Assembly: GCA_947034895.1 (NCBI GenBank)
Contig: OX344764.1
Location: 45,551,348-45,615,347, forward strand
Length of the DNA: 64,000 nt
Direction of reading: 5' to 3'
Source: Rhytidiadelphus loreus
Taxonomy: Eukaryota; Streptophyta; Bryopsida; Hypnales; Hylocomiaceae
Part shown: positions 11,449 through 25,100 of the stretch, piece by piece
Numbering within the stretch: the first letter of the stretch is position 1
Layout of the letters: the number at the start of each line of letters is the position of its first letter
Position numbers and translations under genes: made by a program
The notes under the pieces: model-generated
Database searches by the model: none
Seen by the model: only the letters and a program-made list of their open reading frames with translations
What the model was told of the DNA's origin: nothing

Positions 11449-14422
11449 ATGCACAGTTTCCGGTATGTGGCGGTTCTGGTGACGACAATTATGTTGTTTC
11501 TGCCGTCGGCCAATGCGGCACAAATCGTGCACCAGTATGAATGGGAGATTGACTACTTCAAGTTCAGTCCCGATTGCAATGCCTCAGCCTCCAAAGACGT
11601 CCTGGGAGTTCACCAGATTGCTCCGACAGAAATCCAGCTCAACAGATTCCCGGGGCCAACCATCCGAGCTCGGGAACGCGACCGCATTGAAGTAAGCGTG
11701 ACCAACAAAATCAGTAAATCGAACCCATTTGGCCAGCCTCCTGAACGCGTTGCCATTCACTGGCATGGCATTCGCCAGGTAAACTATAATTGATCTTTCC
11801 AACTTCAATTCTGTTGTACTGGCAAGATTTAGAGTGCCAAATCTTTAGCATCGAACTGCAGAAAGCTCAAAAAACGAGGATTGGTATAGATTTCGTCTTC
11901 TTTAACACGTAAGTGCCGGCATGAAGGTCATGTTCTGGATGATGATTTGAGTGCTTCCGGGTGATATTTTGTCAAAATAATTTAAATTCATGTTTGAATC
12001 TGTTCAAAACAGTCTTTGTTTGTGACCAATTTGATGAATCTGAGGTGAATAGTATATTTGTGTAAGGATTTATGATAAAATAGGCAAAATTTCAGAGAAT
12101 AATTTGTGCGTTCAAGGATCAATGCCAATTTCTTATACTGGCGAGATTTGGGGCGCCCAAATTGTATTGCTTAAATGCACAAAGCTCGAAAATGAGGATT
12201 TGGTTTAGAGTTAGGTTCATTACTCCTGCCTTGAAAAGCACCAATGTTGTGTGATTATCTGCCAATGTGACAGTATTGTTTTTCCTAAAATTAAGTCATG
12301 CACTTGATCAATGGATTTGATTGAATATATTTGACTTTGTGCTTTGTTAGTATTTGAACGCTGGGTTTGTTTTTTCACACAATTGGATTTTCTTACAGTT
12401 AAAAGATTTGGATTCTTTATGTTGATTAATCTCAGTCGGGTTCACCATGGAGCGATGGAGCAGCAGGCTTAACAGAGTGTGGAATTCCTCCGAATGCCTC
12501 AAGAATTTACAATTTCACGGTGGACAGAGTACGCATCTCCCCTCTCACGAGTCTGCTACTGGAATGGAGAAAAACAACTTACTTTGATATTTACGCAAAT
12601 TTCAGTGTGTCAAGTGAGATGTTCAAGTGTGCTGAAAATTAGGCTACTTTCAAGTGGTTAGATGTTTTTTGTTTTTTTTACCAACTGAAACCTCTGGACT
12701 CTAAAATCTAGGACGAGTATAGATCAGAGAATTAAGATGAGTCTCACAAACCACCAAGTGTCCTAAAATCACTCTGAATAGTTTGTTGTGAAACTCAAAA
12801 TTGTGTCATTCGACTACACAATGTACTAATACAAAGGAATAGTATAGATTTCCGCTTCATGGATTTCTGCAAACAAAATGAAATTGACATTTGAATGATT
12901 CCTATTTTTTTTATGTCCGTTTACACAGCATGAGTTCCCTGGAGACTAATTGTTTCTACAAATGCAGCCAGGGACATATTTGTGGCATGGACATTACGGA
13001 TCCCAGCGAAGTGCAGGTCTGTACGGCTTGCTTATAATCGACCCCCGAGTTGGTGCACTTGTCCCAACTTACGACGGCGAGTTCGCCATCACTCTGAACG
13101 ACTGGTGGCACGCGGACATCTACAATCAAACCCACGGCTTGGACTCGTCCCAAAACTGGACATGGGTCAATAACCCGCAGTCATTTCTCATCAAGGGAGA
13201 TTCGTCAGGCTCATGTCAACCCCCGTACGTCTGCCCCTCGGCCGAGCTTGACTGCACCACCAACAAGCTCAACCCCGTTATCAGCGGCGCAGGAAAACTC
13301 ATTTGGAATGTGCTTCCCGGCGAGACCTACCTCGTGCGAATAGTGAGTGCAACCTCGTCCGCGTTTCTCAACTTTGTGATCAAAGGACACGTGATGACGG
13401 TCCTCGAAGCCGATGGGCATTTGGTGCAACCCTTCAACACCACAAGTATCGACATCCTCTCGGGACAAACGTACACTTTTAATCTCACAACCATGGCGGA
13501 CTATCCTCAGCAGAGAGTTTATCATGTGGGTGTCAATGCACGAGACCGAATCCCGGATTCCTTGAAGGAAAGCGGTACGGATCCCGGACTAGCTGTTTTG
13601 AGCTACAACTTGCCGTATGCGAATAAAACTGTGAAAATGTCACCGACAGATTATCGAACCTTGTGGGAGAGTGAGCCTGAAATTCAAGTGGGAGGGCCAC
13701 GATGGAATGACAGCGACTTTGGCCCTTATTTTGCGAACCAGGTTCGAGCGCTCGCTGGGTACTCGTACCCGGTGCCCAAAGCTGAGAACCGTATCATTTC
13801 TTTACTCATCAGTCAGATCAAAGTTCTGTACGATGATGGCGGGTTTCAAATGAGATGGGCCTTGAACAACGTGTCTTATGATACGAACATATCATCTGAA
13901 ACTTCGGGCAACAAGACACCTCTTTTAACCCGACTTGTTCAAGATCATGGGAGATTTAGCCGTCCCAGCACTAATTTAGTAGACTTGAAAACATTGAGCT
14001 CGAGTGACATTACAGAAAAGCGAATGTACAACAGGAAGCCTGATGCGATACAACGAGGTTATTACCTGTTGAAGAAAGGAGAAATTGTGACTGTGATTCT
14101 GCAAAATGCGGCCATGTATAACAGTACGGATTCTGAGGCTCACCCATGGCATCTCCACGGTCATGATTTCTGGGTGTTGGGCTACGGGAGTGGATTATAC
14201 GATCCAGAGACAAGTCCCCAAGAGTTTGATTTGGTGGATCCGCCTGTTCGAAACACCGTGCCTGTGTTTGGGCTCGGCTGGGTGGCGATCCGATTCCATG
14301 CGGATAATCCTGGAGTTTGGAGCTTTCATTGTCATAATGAATGGCACATGCACCTGGGGATGATGGTCGTCTTTGCTTACGGCATGGATGATATAGATCC
14401 AAAGCAGATTCCTCCATGCTAA
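11449..14422 (+). CDS. L-ascorbate oxidase-type multicopper oxidase
   Basis: Three exons, 11449-11778, 12436-12528 and 12968-14422, join in frame across GT-AG introns to give 625 residues. Plant ascorbate oxidases oxidise ascorbate in the apoplast and reduce oxygen to water using four coppers. A signal peptide is visible (hydrophobic core 7-18, likely cleavage after Ala23). All four copper-binding blocks are present: HWHG at 104-107, WHGH at 147-150, HPWHLHGH at 533-540, and HCHxxxHxxxxM at 595-606 with the axial Met. The short middle exon carries the GSPWSDG and YNFTVD segments that join the first two copper motifs in this family. Several N-x-S/T sites suggest glycosylation. The start is the first ATG in frame with the signal peptide. 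Laccase or SKU5-like relatives are less likely, because SKU5-type proteins lack intact copper sites. Introns 1 and 2 are 657 and 439 bp. Confidence 0.93.
11819..12268 (+). repeat. duplicated blocks in oxidase intron 1 and its 5' flank
   Basis: A block at about 11819-11888 (ACTGGC-AGATTT... to GAGGATT) recurs in diverged form at about 12137-12209. A second block at about 12230-12268, with AAAAGCACCAATGTTGTG and then CTGCCAATG, matches sequence upstream of the start codon at about 11351-11382. Intron 1 has therefore been built partly from its own 5' region. Confidence 0.7.
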
Positions 14423-16102
14423 TAGAGAGCAATTTCTGTATAAAATATGATGCAAGAGAGTTTAAGAGATTTTTTGCAGATACCAACTTGGCATCTGTTA
14501 ACATAGATGTAGAACTGAAGATGTAAATTACAAAAAAAGGGTTGATTGCACTGACCATAGGATCCTTCAGATAAGAATTCAGTGCCTTCCATACCCCCTT
14601 CAGTGAGCTGGTGCTCTGTGCTAAAGCCTTTTCCAAAAATAAAATGAAAATGTCAGCACAGAAAACTTCCTTATTTTTTTGGATAGTGAAACAATTGCAA
14701 AGAGGTTCTGAACCCTAAGTTTGACGACTTCCAAGTGAAAGCTTCACCGGAGACAAAGCCCAAACCGTGGGTCATATAACTGAGCAACTTTTTCATGAAA
14801 AAAAGTTTAAACGTAGAGAAGTTTGGCAAGTGACACAAACCATCCACTCAAAACGAACACCAAGTTATTCAATCAAGAAATAACTACAAAAATTAATCCC
14901 TTTCTTGAAAAAAATTGCAAGTAGCCCTTGCAAATATAGACATCAAGGGATCCCTGGGAGCGTTCCAGACTACTATATCTGCATCCCAGTTATCACATAC
15001 ATAAAGTGTTTAGCGTATCTCTACTATCTCAGAATGTAGACATATACATACACTCTCAAAAAAACAAAAACTTAAAAGCTACCACTTTACTATGCCAAAC
15101 TTGAATGGGCTACCAGCACTTCTTCAATAGACCTCTTGGACAGAAACTTTGCATAAACCTTCAGAAGTCCCCTAGCCCATCGTCTCCCACAGCCTCCAGA
15201 AAACAGCGGCCTGAAAACACCATCCTTATTAACACAATGTATGCACACTTATTCGCACTCCCAAGTTGTCAGCTCCGAGCATTTTCCAAAGATTGACATG
15301 TCCAGAGGAATCGAGTTCAAAATTGTCGGCATCTTGCCATCTTGCAGGGTATTACACTCATCAACATATTAGCACGCTATGTATGTACCGACCATGCCCG
15401 ATCTGAAGTCGCCGATTCCCTGCAATTAGATCGGTACCAACATATGGCTAATACAAACCCCCTGTTTCCACTTTTCGTTCCCGAGGAGCTTGAAAGAATA
15501 CGATCCACATGAACACTTTCGTGAACTTTGGTAGTTCTAGTCGTGGCAGTAAATCGCCCAGGGCATCGACAGTCTTCCCCCAAAAAAGCTTTACCAGATA
15601 CTTTGCTGTACCCACAAGCTGTCACGGGAATAAAGTCAACATTTTGAAATTGCCAGGAGCAAGGACTACATATAGCGTCCCTTTCCTGAGGGCATCCCAA
15701 TCCATTCCCTTCCTTTCCATGAGCCGCCCAAACTGCCATTACTTCTTGTTTCGATGCACTGAGTTGTAGAACATTCTTGAATCAACAGCATTGGACTCGG
15801 TGATCTGGCTCCACACCCAGATCCACAACTTCGTCTCCATCGACAGGTATAGCTCTCTTGTATCCTCTTCATCTCAGAAATTTCCAGACAGTCAAACACT
15901 GGTCTCTGTTCATGACCTGTAATAATTCTGTTCTCTCCCTGGCACCCGTGAATGTAAATCTATGATTGATCATCACAGGATACATCCACGCCAGGGACAG
16001 CCAAGGTTAAGGCTCAAAGACGTGCTCATTATAGCCTTCTCTATATCCTTAATTTGAGGGTGCTATAGACCATGGGAACCATGTAATCCCTTGCTCTCTT
16101 CA
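14423..16102. other. convergent intergenic region / 3' UTRs
   Basis: This lies between the plus-strand oxidase stop and the minus-strand UPF1 stop, so it must contain both 3' UTRs and polyadenylation sites. Minus-strand open frames at 15377-15899 have no recognisable domain and are Cys/Arg/Ser-rich in the manner of chance frames. No additional gene is supported. Confidence 0.5.
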
Positions 16103-19100
16103 CTAGCCATTGAAGCGGCGCTGACCAGCCTGCTGCTGTTGTTGAGAGTTCAGAGGCTGATTATACTGTGTAAAATTCTGAGTGTACATAGGGCCCAATG
16201 CATTCTGCAATAAACAATCCTTACTTAGAAATCAAAATTGCATAAAGAATCATAGTGTCAAGAATAACATTCTAAATTCCATGACAAATGTCAACAAGTT
16301 CCACCTACCTGAGTTTGAAGGCCCCCAAGACCATAATGATTCTGTGTGGATGGAAGGTCCTGAGTACGATCATTAAAAACCCCTTGAGTAAATAGTCCAT
16401 CGGTAGCATGACTCAAGAAGTCCTGCTTAACAAGCCAAACGGAAATGTAAGCCAGCAAAATCTCTTGAGGTTGACAATAATGTCATTTCATCTTTTGCAT
16501 TGAAGACCCATTACGTGGACAAAAGGCCTCATTACAAGACAGAGTTACAGACATAAATTAGACCGTGAAAGCGGCCAAAATAAGACATACTTGAGACAGA
16601 ATAAGATCCAACACGACAATACCTACTGAACCTAATAAATATTTACTTCAAAAGGGAACATTGAAAACTCAAGATTCCTATTACTCACCTGTGAAATGAA
16701 ATCACCTCCAACTGACTGATGCGAGAGGCCTGGTTGTGAATTCTGAGTTATGAAATCACCACCATATCCACTTTGATTTGCTTGAGTGTTGTAATCCATC
16801 CCAAAACCTGCCTGCGTTGCAAATTCCTGTCCACTATACCCAACATGCGATCCTTGTGACTTGAAGTCCTCTCCAAAAAAATCCTGCGACATGCCTCCAA
16901 GAGAGAACCCATCCCGTATATTCTGACTCAGGGTTTGTGATTGCATCTGAGTTAGGATTCCCTGTTGTGTCATTGGACCACCAATGGAAGCCTGAGTAGC
17001 CGGGCTGTCGAGCCCACCAAATCCAAATGCACCCCCCAGTGCACCTTGCTGCTGTGAGGCCTGGTGATGAGACAAATGTCCACCAATAGGACCGCTGGTG
17101 CTGCCCCTGCCAGTTCCAAAGCCACGGCTGCCTGCTTGTGGCCCCTGAGGCACTCCTCCGATTGGGCCATGTATGCCACCCCTGGAGGGAATTGCGTAAG
17201 GTTGGGTAAGGGGAGTGCTTGGAAATCCAGTGAGTGGTACACCTCGAGATGGTGTCAGGCCGCCATGGGGAGGAACTCCTCCTTTCTGAACTCCTCCATT
17301 GCTTAATGCACCAAATGGCATGTAGCCACTTCCTGCATCATTGTACAAAATACGGGTAAGAATATGGGGACCCACCCATTCGCTGCTATAACGCATTTGC
17401 TAGATCTATCACAGATTATGCAACACATGCCTAGTCTCTAGTTGTAAACTGATCAAAAATTCGTCACTGCATGCAACATTCTGATAATTTCTAACATCAT
17501 GAATGTATGAAGCCTGGCCTTGCATAATCAACCATGCACCAACCAGCAATGCACAAACAAAGCTGACATGAAATTTCTTAAATCAGTCAACAAGCAGATC
17601 TAAAGTTGTCAATCCCCCAAAACAGAAATTGATATTAGCAGCTTGAGCAGGTTGCAGATTAATACATACCGTTTCGCCCATCAACCGACCGAGCTCGTCC
17701 ATTTCGACGATCGTTGACAGTAGCCCCAGTCGCTGCGCTTGCAGTGGCTGCTGGGACAAAACCCTCCCCAGGGCCTAAGGCAGGTCCACCTCCTCCAGGA
17801 TACACACGGCGGTCATTGTAAACTTTTTTAGGCTTCTGGAACTGAACCATACTCTGCTTCAAGTTGTTCAGTGACCCTTCTACCAACACCTCCTGCTCCT
17901 GATTCCAGCAATAGGGCAATGTCAGACCAGAATAAACCTACCGCGACTGAGATGGAACCTCATTATACAACCATTCGACGACTGGATACCTAGAATAAAA
18001 AAGGGTCCTGAGTGCATACATTGTGCTACAACTGCTGCAAAAGAAGCAGTTCCAGTAAGTATAAAGCATGCCACACCGAACTAACCGTACGTTACCAACG
18101 TTATTTTAAAAATTTAAGTAAATCTGGATTTGAAAAGATCAGTCCCATACCTTATAATGAGTCAGCAGAGTGTTCCATAAAGGCTGCTTGCTAAGGACCT
18201 TTGGATTGCCCAAAATCACAATTCCAAAGCGAGCTCGTGTAAGAGCAACATTGAGTCGCCGTGGATCATTGAGAAACCCAATTCCCTGGAACAAAGTTGC
18301 ACGACATACTTTAGTTGATTATCACAACCTTGTCTAGAACCCAAGCTGCACAAGCCTGAATGCGAAAGAATCACATAACACATGATACACAGCTCTCACA
18401 AATTGTTTCATTGCTTCATAAGTAGAATTAGAAATACCTGGTGCTCGTTGCTTCTGACACAGGATAGAATGATCAAGTCCTTCTCACGTCCCTGAAAGGA
18501 ATCCACACTAGCGACCTGGACACCAGAATGTGCGTTATTTTCTAATCACGTAAAAACTTGTTGCTAAAAAAATATTTGGGTTTGACAGGACAGTAAACTT
18601 GGCATAGGTGTACCTCTATCTCCTTGTATAACTGTTGACGTAGAGAACCATTCCTAGCCATGTTGTTCACAATGTACGCACGTTGCCCTTCGTAAGGGGT
18701 AATCACACCAATCTGTCCAATCATGGAGAGAAAAGACAGACGTAAGTAAAATTATATCCGTCAAGTATCCAATAAGAATGTTGAATATCACGAAGGTTCA
18801 AGTATTAGCAAGTAACGTCGCCGATAATAGAGATACAGAAGTTCTTCACTGAAACGCAGAACAAAAGAGTCCAAAGAACTAAGCAGTTCAAACGCCCATA
18901 TACTGTTTCATTGGATTAATTTAATACTGAGTAAGAAAAAAAAGGGAGGCAAACCTGAGCTGGAACGACTCCACTCTTTAGAAAGGTCGTAACAATCTTC
19001 TCAACATTTCCAGCTTCTCCTCTGTTCAGGTATGAAGTACCGCTTGCACTAATCTCTTCTTGTCCCATCTGGGTGGAAAGAATAACACAAAAGCCATCCA

Positions 19101-22100
19101 AAAAGATTAAATCCTTGTGATCATCAAAGGAGAATCTTGGCCAGAGGATAAAACAACTTCAAGTACCGGGTAGCCAAAAAATACTAAAACAAGTAGTGAT
19201 CCTGAAAATGAGTAAGTCATGCCTTAACTCAGAAAAAAATCTATGCTGCTACTTTACCTGAACATAGAAGAACATAGGTCTATTGGGCACGGGCCAGGGA
19301 AAATCGATTTGAGTTAACATCCTCTCACTGGTAGTGACTCCATTCTGAAGAGTTCCTTCATAGAAACTGTTCGATGGGAACTCCGACAGACTCGGATGCA
19401 TTCGATATTGAACCTGTAAGAGAAAAAACATCAATCAGCACCAAAACTGCGAACATGCAAAATCAAATCAAATCAATCAAATGCCGCGTATACACTTCGT
19501 ACTAAAATTGATGCCGCTCATCAACAACAATACCGCAGATCAGGTATCGAAGAAGTGGCTATAAATACGACACTCGATTGGGACGTAGGTAAATGTTCAG
19601 CAATTTATAAAAGACAATGAAGTGGTCAAAAGAGGCAAGACTCTTAACATAATATCATAAGCAGGGATAAAAAAATCACCTGAAGACGAATAGGCTTCAC
19701 TCCAAGAAGAACAAGACGCTCAAACAAAGACTGAGCAAGACCAGCACGAGCAGCCTTCTTGCACATGATAACTGGACCTAACTGACAATGATCTCCGACC
19801 AAAACCAACTGCCAAGCCCCCACACATTATCAGCATTAGCACTTCGAAATCTCAACCTTATCAATTAGAAACTAGCACTGATCACAATCAGGCCCTATCC
19901 TCAAAATCTCAAACATCAAAACAAATCAGCTTCCATAGAACTCAACAACAAAACACGAAGACTTAGAAAATAAAAACGACCTGCAGGATATCCTCACCTG
20001 TTTGGCTCCAAGAACTAGCGGAATCAAGCACTCTGGCTCTGTTGCCTGTGTTGATTCATCTACTAGAACCTGCATATCAAGCATAAAAGTTCAAGAAATT
20101 ATAGCATACCCGAAGAATTTCAAGACAAAAACCAGAGACAAAATGATTGAAATCTAAAGGCATACAGCCAAATAATAAAAGAGACACGTACTTCTGCAAC
20201 ACCAATAGCATTTTCATATAGTGCATATGTTTCAAATCCTTTTTAAGTAACTGATCGTCTATTAAACGATATGATATGTGCACACCTGACGGAAACGGAA
20301 GTTTGCGAGACGGGGATCACCCGCTCCCACACACGTGCAGCAGATCACGTCAGCACTTTGCGAGATCTCTCTTTCAGTAGCCCTCTTTAGAGATTTGTAC
20401 TTCTTCTCATCTGCACTTGACAACTCACCTACATGACAAAAAAAAATAGTTAGCAACCAGAAGGACATCCAGTTGGATCAGCAAAAAGGTCAAAATCTCG
20501 TACAAGTCCCTTTACCCCTAAATGCTAAACCGTCAACCAGGTGGATGATGAATCCTCTAGAAAGTCCACTTCATCTAATGATGCACATTGAGGAAGCTTT
20601 CAAGAAAGATCGTGTAATATATCAATGGGATGGGGAAAAATTGGCATAGATAATTTAGTGGAGTTCTTTGATTTAATATGATTCTTTAGGTCGATCGTAC
20701 TATTTTAAGTTCGAACACTTGAGGGTTAATTCCATAATTATATTTGTAATAAAATCAGCAACAGGAAAGGTCAGAGGTTGTAATTACCAAGTTCATCCTT
20801 CAGGAGCTGCAATTTATGTAGCTCACTTTTGTCCGTAGTGTCCAGATGTCGAACCTGTAAAATCATTCATTGGTATAGCTGAAAGAAGTGAACCACAACT
20901 ACCCACTTTACCCTGCAATCTAAAAAATAAAAAAACATACAAAAAGCAAGATCACTGTAAATCACTGTAAATCCGAAAGTCATGAAAGAACAATCTATAT
21001 AGGCAGTTGCAGTCCTACCTGGTAATGAAGTGTTAAGTGCTCTACAGGAGAACTGACGGCTTCTCGAGATTTTGCACATAACCTTACAACCTGAAAAAGT
21101 AGAAAAATGAGTTCCAAAGGACTTAAGAAGAAGATTGAAATCTGATGCACTTGTACAAGATTAAAAAAATATAAACAGAGCAATCTGACCAAGCATACTC
21201 CCAAACTGTCATCGCAGCTTGATAGGTAACATTATCTTCGCTTTGATATTCCAAGTTTCTTTGCAAAGATTTGTACACTTATTCAATTTAACGAAACTGT
21301 GATTAAGCTTTAAGACACAGTTTCAAGTACCTTAAGACCAGTTGCGCTGATCTTTTCCGCAAGTTGGTCCACCGCAACATTACTGGGAGCACAAACCAGA
21401 ACCTGCACAGAATGGAATATACAGGAACTTCTGATCAGGAATAAACAGGAACTTCTGATCGTATTCATCACTCAAAACAGCTTCATTTCTTGTTAACTTT
21501 AGTAACATGCCATAATTCACCAATCAACTGAGCGCAACTCCAGTGTAAAAAATGAATATAATCCTACCAATCAAAAACTGAACAAATCATTATAATTACC
21601 TGCCCTTGGCCCTGTTTCGCTAGATGGTACACAATGGCTGCCGATGTCACTGTTTTGCCAGTGCCTGGTGGGCCCTGAATTAAACTAACAGGCTTCTGTA
21701 ACACGCTCTTCACAGCATACACCTGTTGATCAACATACGCATCCAATCTTTAATCAAAATCAACACCCAAGCAAACCTCCTGTGTGGTACTCAATCCTAG
21801 AGCAAAAAGACGTTAGTGACTAGAGTGAGAAGTCAGCCTGAGGAAAACTAAGCATCTGCCGTAATCTCAGACATGAATGTTTTCCTGAAAGAGTACACAA
21901 CAACAAAAGAATCGCTACGCCTAAGAATTGCACAATATCAACTCCTGTGTAGTACTTTCTAAGCAACTGGAAAATTAATTCTCCTATAAGGTTAAGGTGA
22001 TCTAGCAAAACCTGTGAAGCATTGAGTTCGGGTAGTCCAGGAGCTCCAAATCGCCGAGGCAGCGTATTCCGAACCGTCTGCATTTCAACTTCATGTCCAA

Positions 22101-25100
22101 GCAGACGATGATAGATATATCTGTAAGAAAAGACCACCATTATAATGCGTTAGCCCAAGAGATTAAATGAATTAGCGTGACAGAGAAACAATAACACACT
22201 TCAAAATGGGACACTCAGTTGAACGTAACCAGTGACCATAAGAAACCCAAACAAATCGAACTCAGTCTTTATGCTTACCCACTAACACTCGTCTCATCCA
22301 CAGCAAATGTCTTCATAGCCACTTGCATACGATCAAAACTTGTACTTTTCCATACAAAATCCACGCTGAAATTGTGATTGACATCGATAGGAACGCCCTG
22401 CAGTGTTCAAATGTCAAGACAATGGCCCTATGCAATCAAAGCAAGCCAAAATGGATCTCCGCACTTAATCACAAATAGAGTGCACATAAGCCCGCATTCC
22501 AAGCATATTTTAATCTATGTAACGGTACCTACCTGGCTGGCGCGCAACTCAAGAGCCACCTCCTCTTGAGCCGTAAGTTTGATCTGCACATAGCAGGAAA
22601 CCATAATCAAGTCCATTAGAAAACATCAAAATCAACCCCTACAATTCATTACTACATAAGCACAATTAGACAACAATATAAAGAAACGTCAAACCTAGCT
22701 CTAGAAGGTCCACAACATGACATACCACATGACCCACAGACTGCCATCCGGAGTGTGTTCCATCACCAGGATAACGCAGACGCAACTCATCTCCAGGAAC
22801 CAACCGCAGTTCATTATCCTCCTGCACAAATCAACACCCGTAATGCCAGTTGATTACCATGAAAGCAAACAATATAAAGAACATGAACGATACGAAAGAA
22901 CTGAACAGGTCTCATTCTTCAGTAAAATGTAATACAAACCTTGGGGAAGACAAAATAGGCAACTCTCTTCTTGTTGAGACCCACATCCCACCGTACAGTA
23001 ATGCTGTCCTTGCTTTGAGACTCTTTCATCATCTGCAACCCAAACATGGAAAGCTCTTTCAAAAATTGAATCTGCCTTTAAAAATTGAATCTAGTACTTT
23101 CGAAACCTACGGAGTGGTTCAACCTCAGGATCTCTTAACATAATCTAAAAAAGAAAAATAGAAAGAAAGAAGAACAAAAAAAAATTCAAACTTCAAACTA
23201 CAACTGGGATATTGATTTTTGAATTCACTGGTCCCGAATGCAACGCACAGTCTGACGCTAACTCCCCAGTAATGCAGCCCTGAGCCTTCATATCCTCTCT
23301 ATCAGGAATGATTATGAATAGACATTTGATGGAAAGGGTAAGGCATTACCTTATCATAGTCGGCCTCCAATTTAACCAACGGGCCAAAAACGTTTTGATA
23401 CTGCCAAAACGATTAGAGTGTTAACGAGACAATGATACGCTATACAGAATATTAGCACCAGAAGAACGTGTTGCCAGGTACTCACCAATCAAAGCAACAG
23501 CCGCAACAGATCATTTCCTTTACTCAAAGATTTACTTACATGTCAACAGTGTATCTCCCGTAGGAACACTATACAACGTGTCGATCAAGCCACAAAATAC
23601 AATAGCCACTAACCTGATAAGCATCTTCATACTTGAGTGCCACAGGCTGTGGTTCATCATCCACACCAGGCTTCTCAAGATCCTCCAAGGTGGCCTCTGG
23701 ATTTGTTTTCCAGAGCTCCTCCACCTTGTTTATTTGCTGAGCACTTATTTGGCGTGCCCTAAGCTGTTCTTGTTCCGATGGAACCTGTGACCCGAATATT
23801 CAAATAAGAGACTGAACGAAAATATCCTGAAGTGACAAACAAAAGGCGCTAAAGCTACATTACAGCCAACAAAAAACGTCCCAGCATCGAAGTAACCCAC
23901 GCTCTTATATCTAAATACAAGAAAAGATAAAGCACAAAATATATGTGAAGTCACAAACATTGGAGTCATCATGATGCCTAGTGCCCACCTTAACCAACCA
24001 ATCCAAGAAACAACGGTCATCGATCAGGGGTAACCACTGGCTGAGATCCCAATTCATATCCTTCAATCCGTTAACGCTCAAACAAGGCTCCCGGCAAAGA
24101 AGAACCACAACGCTTTCAGACTTCGCCGGAATGAAGCCTAACAAGAACACATTACGGCACCCGCAGTTGTAACATTCCAGAATCGTTTCTCCCAGCGGGC
24201 TGTCCTTGTGTAAACAAACCTCTTTGTGTTTGGCCCGCACCTGAAAGTATAAAACATGAGTAAATTTAATTTCATTACAAATTGCTCTGTAAAATCCGCC
24301 TGATGCAAAATGTACTAATTTATCGCAATATATGCTAAAATGTTACAAAAAAAACACGAAATTTTAACAGAGACTACAAATACAACACTAATACCCCTGG
24401 TCGCACTCGATTTCAATAAGACTTATTCATGACGAGAAACAGTTCCAAGTGTGATATATCTGAATTGAATGCCGTGCTCGTCCCAGCAATTCTTAATTTG
24501 GACTAGCTGAAACAACTTATGTGATACTGCGATATTCCTCTCTGTGATAAATTCCTGCCGGGAATTCATAGATAATATTCTCATTCAGGTTTGATGCAGG
24601 GTAAAAAAGAATCATTCAAACCCTCTCCACATCCTTAAGCCCAATGCTTCCATGTCTATGCAGAATTGTTAACCACCCTGGATTCCTAAAAACTCAGAAG
24701 ACAAAGGTGATTGCTTGTGATTATTTGGCACAAGACGAAATGATTAATCCATACATAATTGCCACTAATTTCAAAAGAATGCGAAACTTTCGGAACCGAA
24801 TATGTGAAATCATAAAAACCACGTTTCCAAATTCACGTCCAAAAACCAATCGAATGAACCTGAATTCACCAACATGCCCGTAATCCTCGAATCCCTCGAC
24901 ATGCAATGAACAATATCTTGAATCAAAACCCTTATTCGAGGGAAAATACAGACGGCCGACACGAAAGGTCTACAAAATCACCAGACGATTGACGATATGC
25001 GATCCGGACGTATTGCCCCGCCAGTTACAAAACCAGTTCAGCACGTCGGCACGTTACACGGCATGATACACTGAAATCAAGTTCTAAATTATCGTCCAAA

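Noticed and set aside
15377..15899. Two overlapping minus-strand frames (120 and 77 residues) as a gene downstream of UPF1
   Set aside because: Cys/Ser/Arg-rich chance-like composition, no domain; the position suits UPF1 3' UTR or intergenic DNA.
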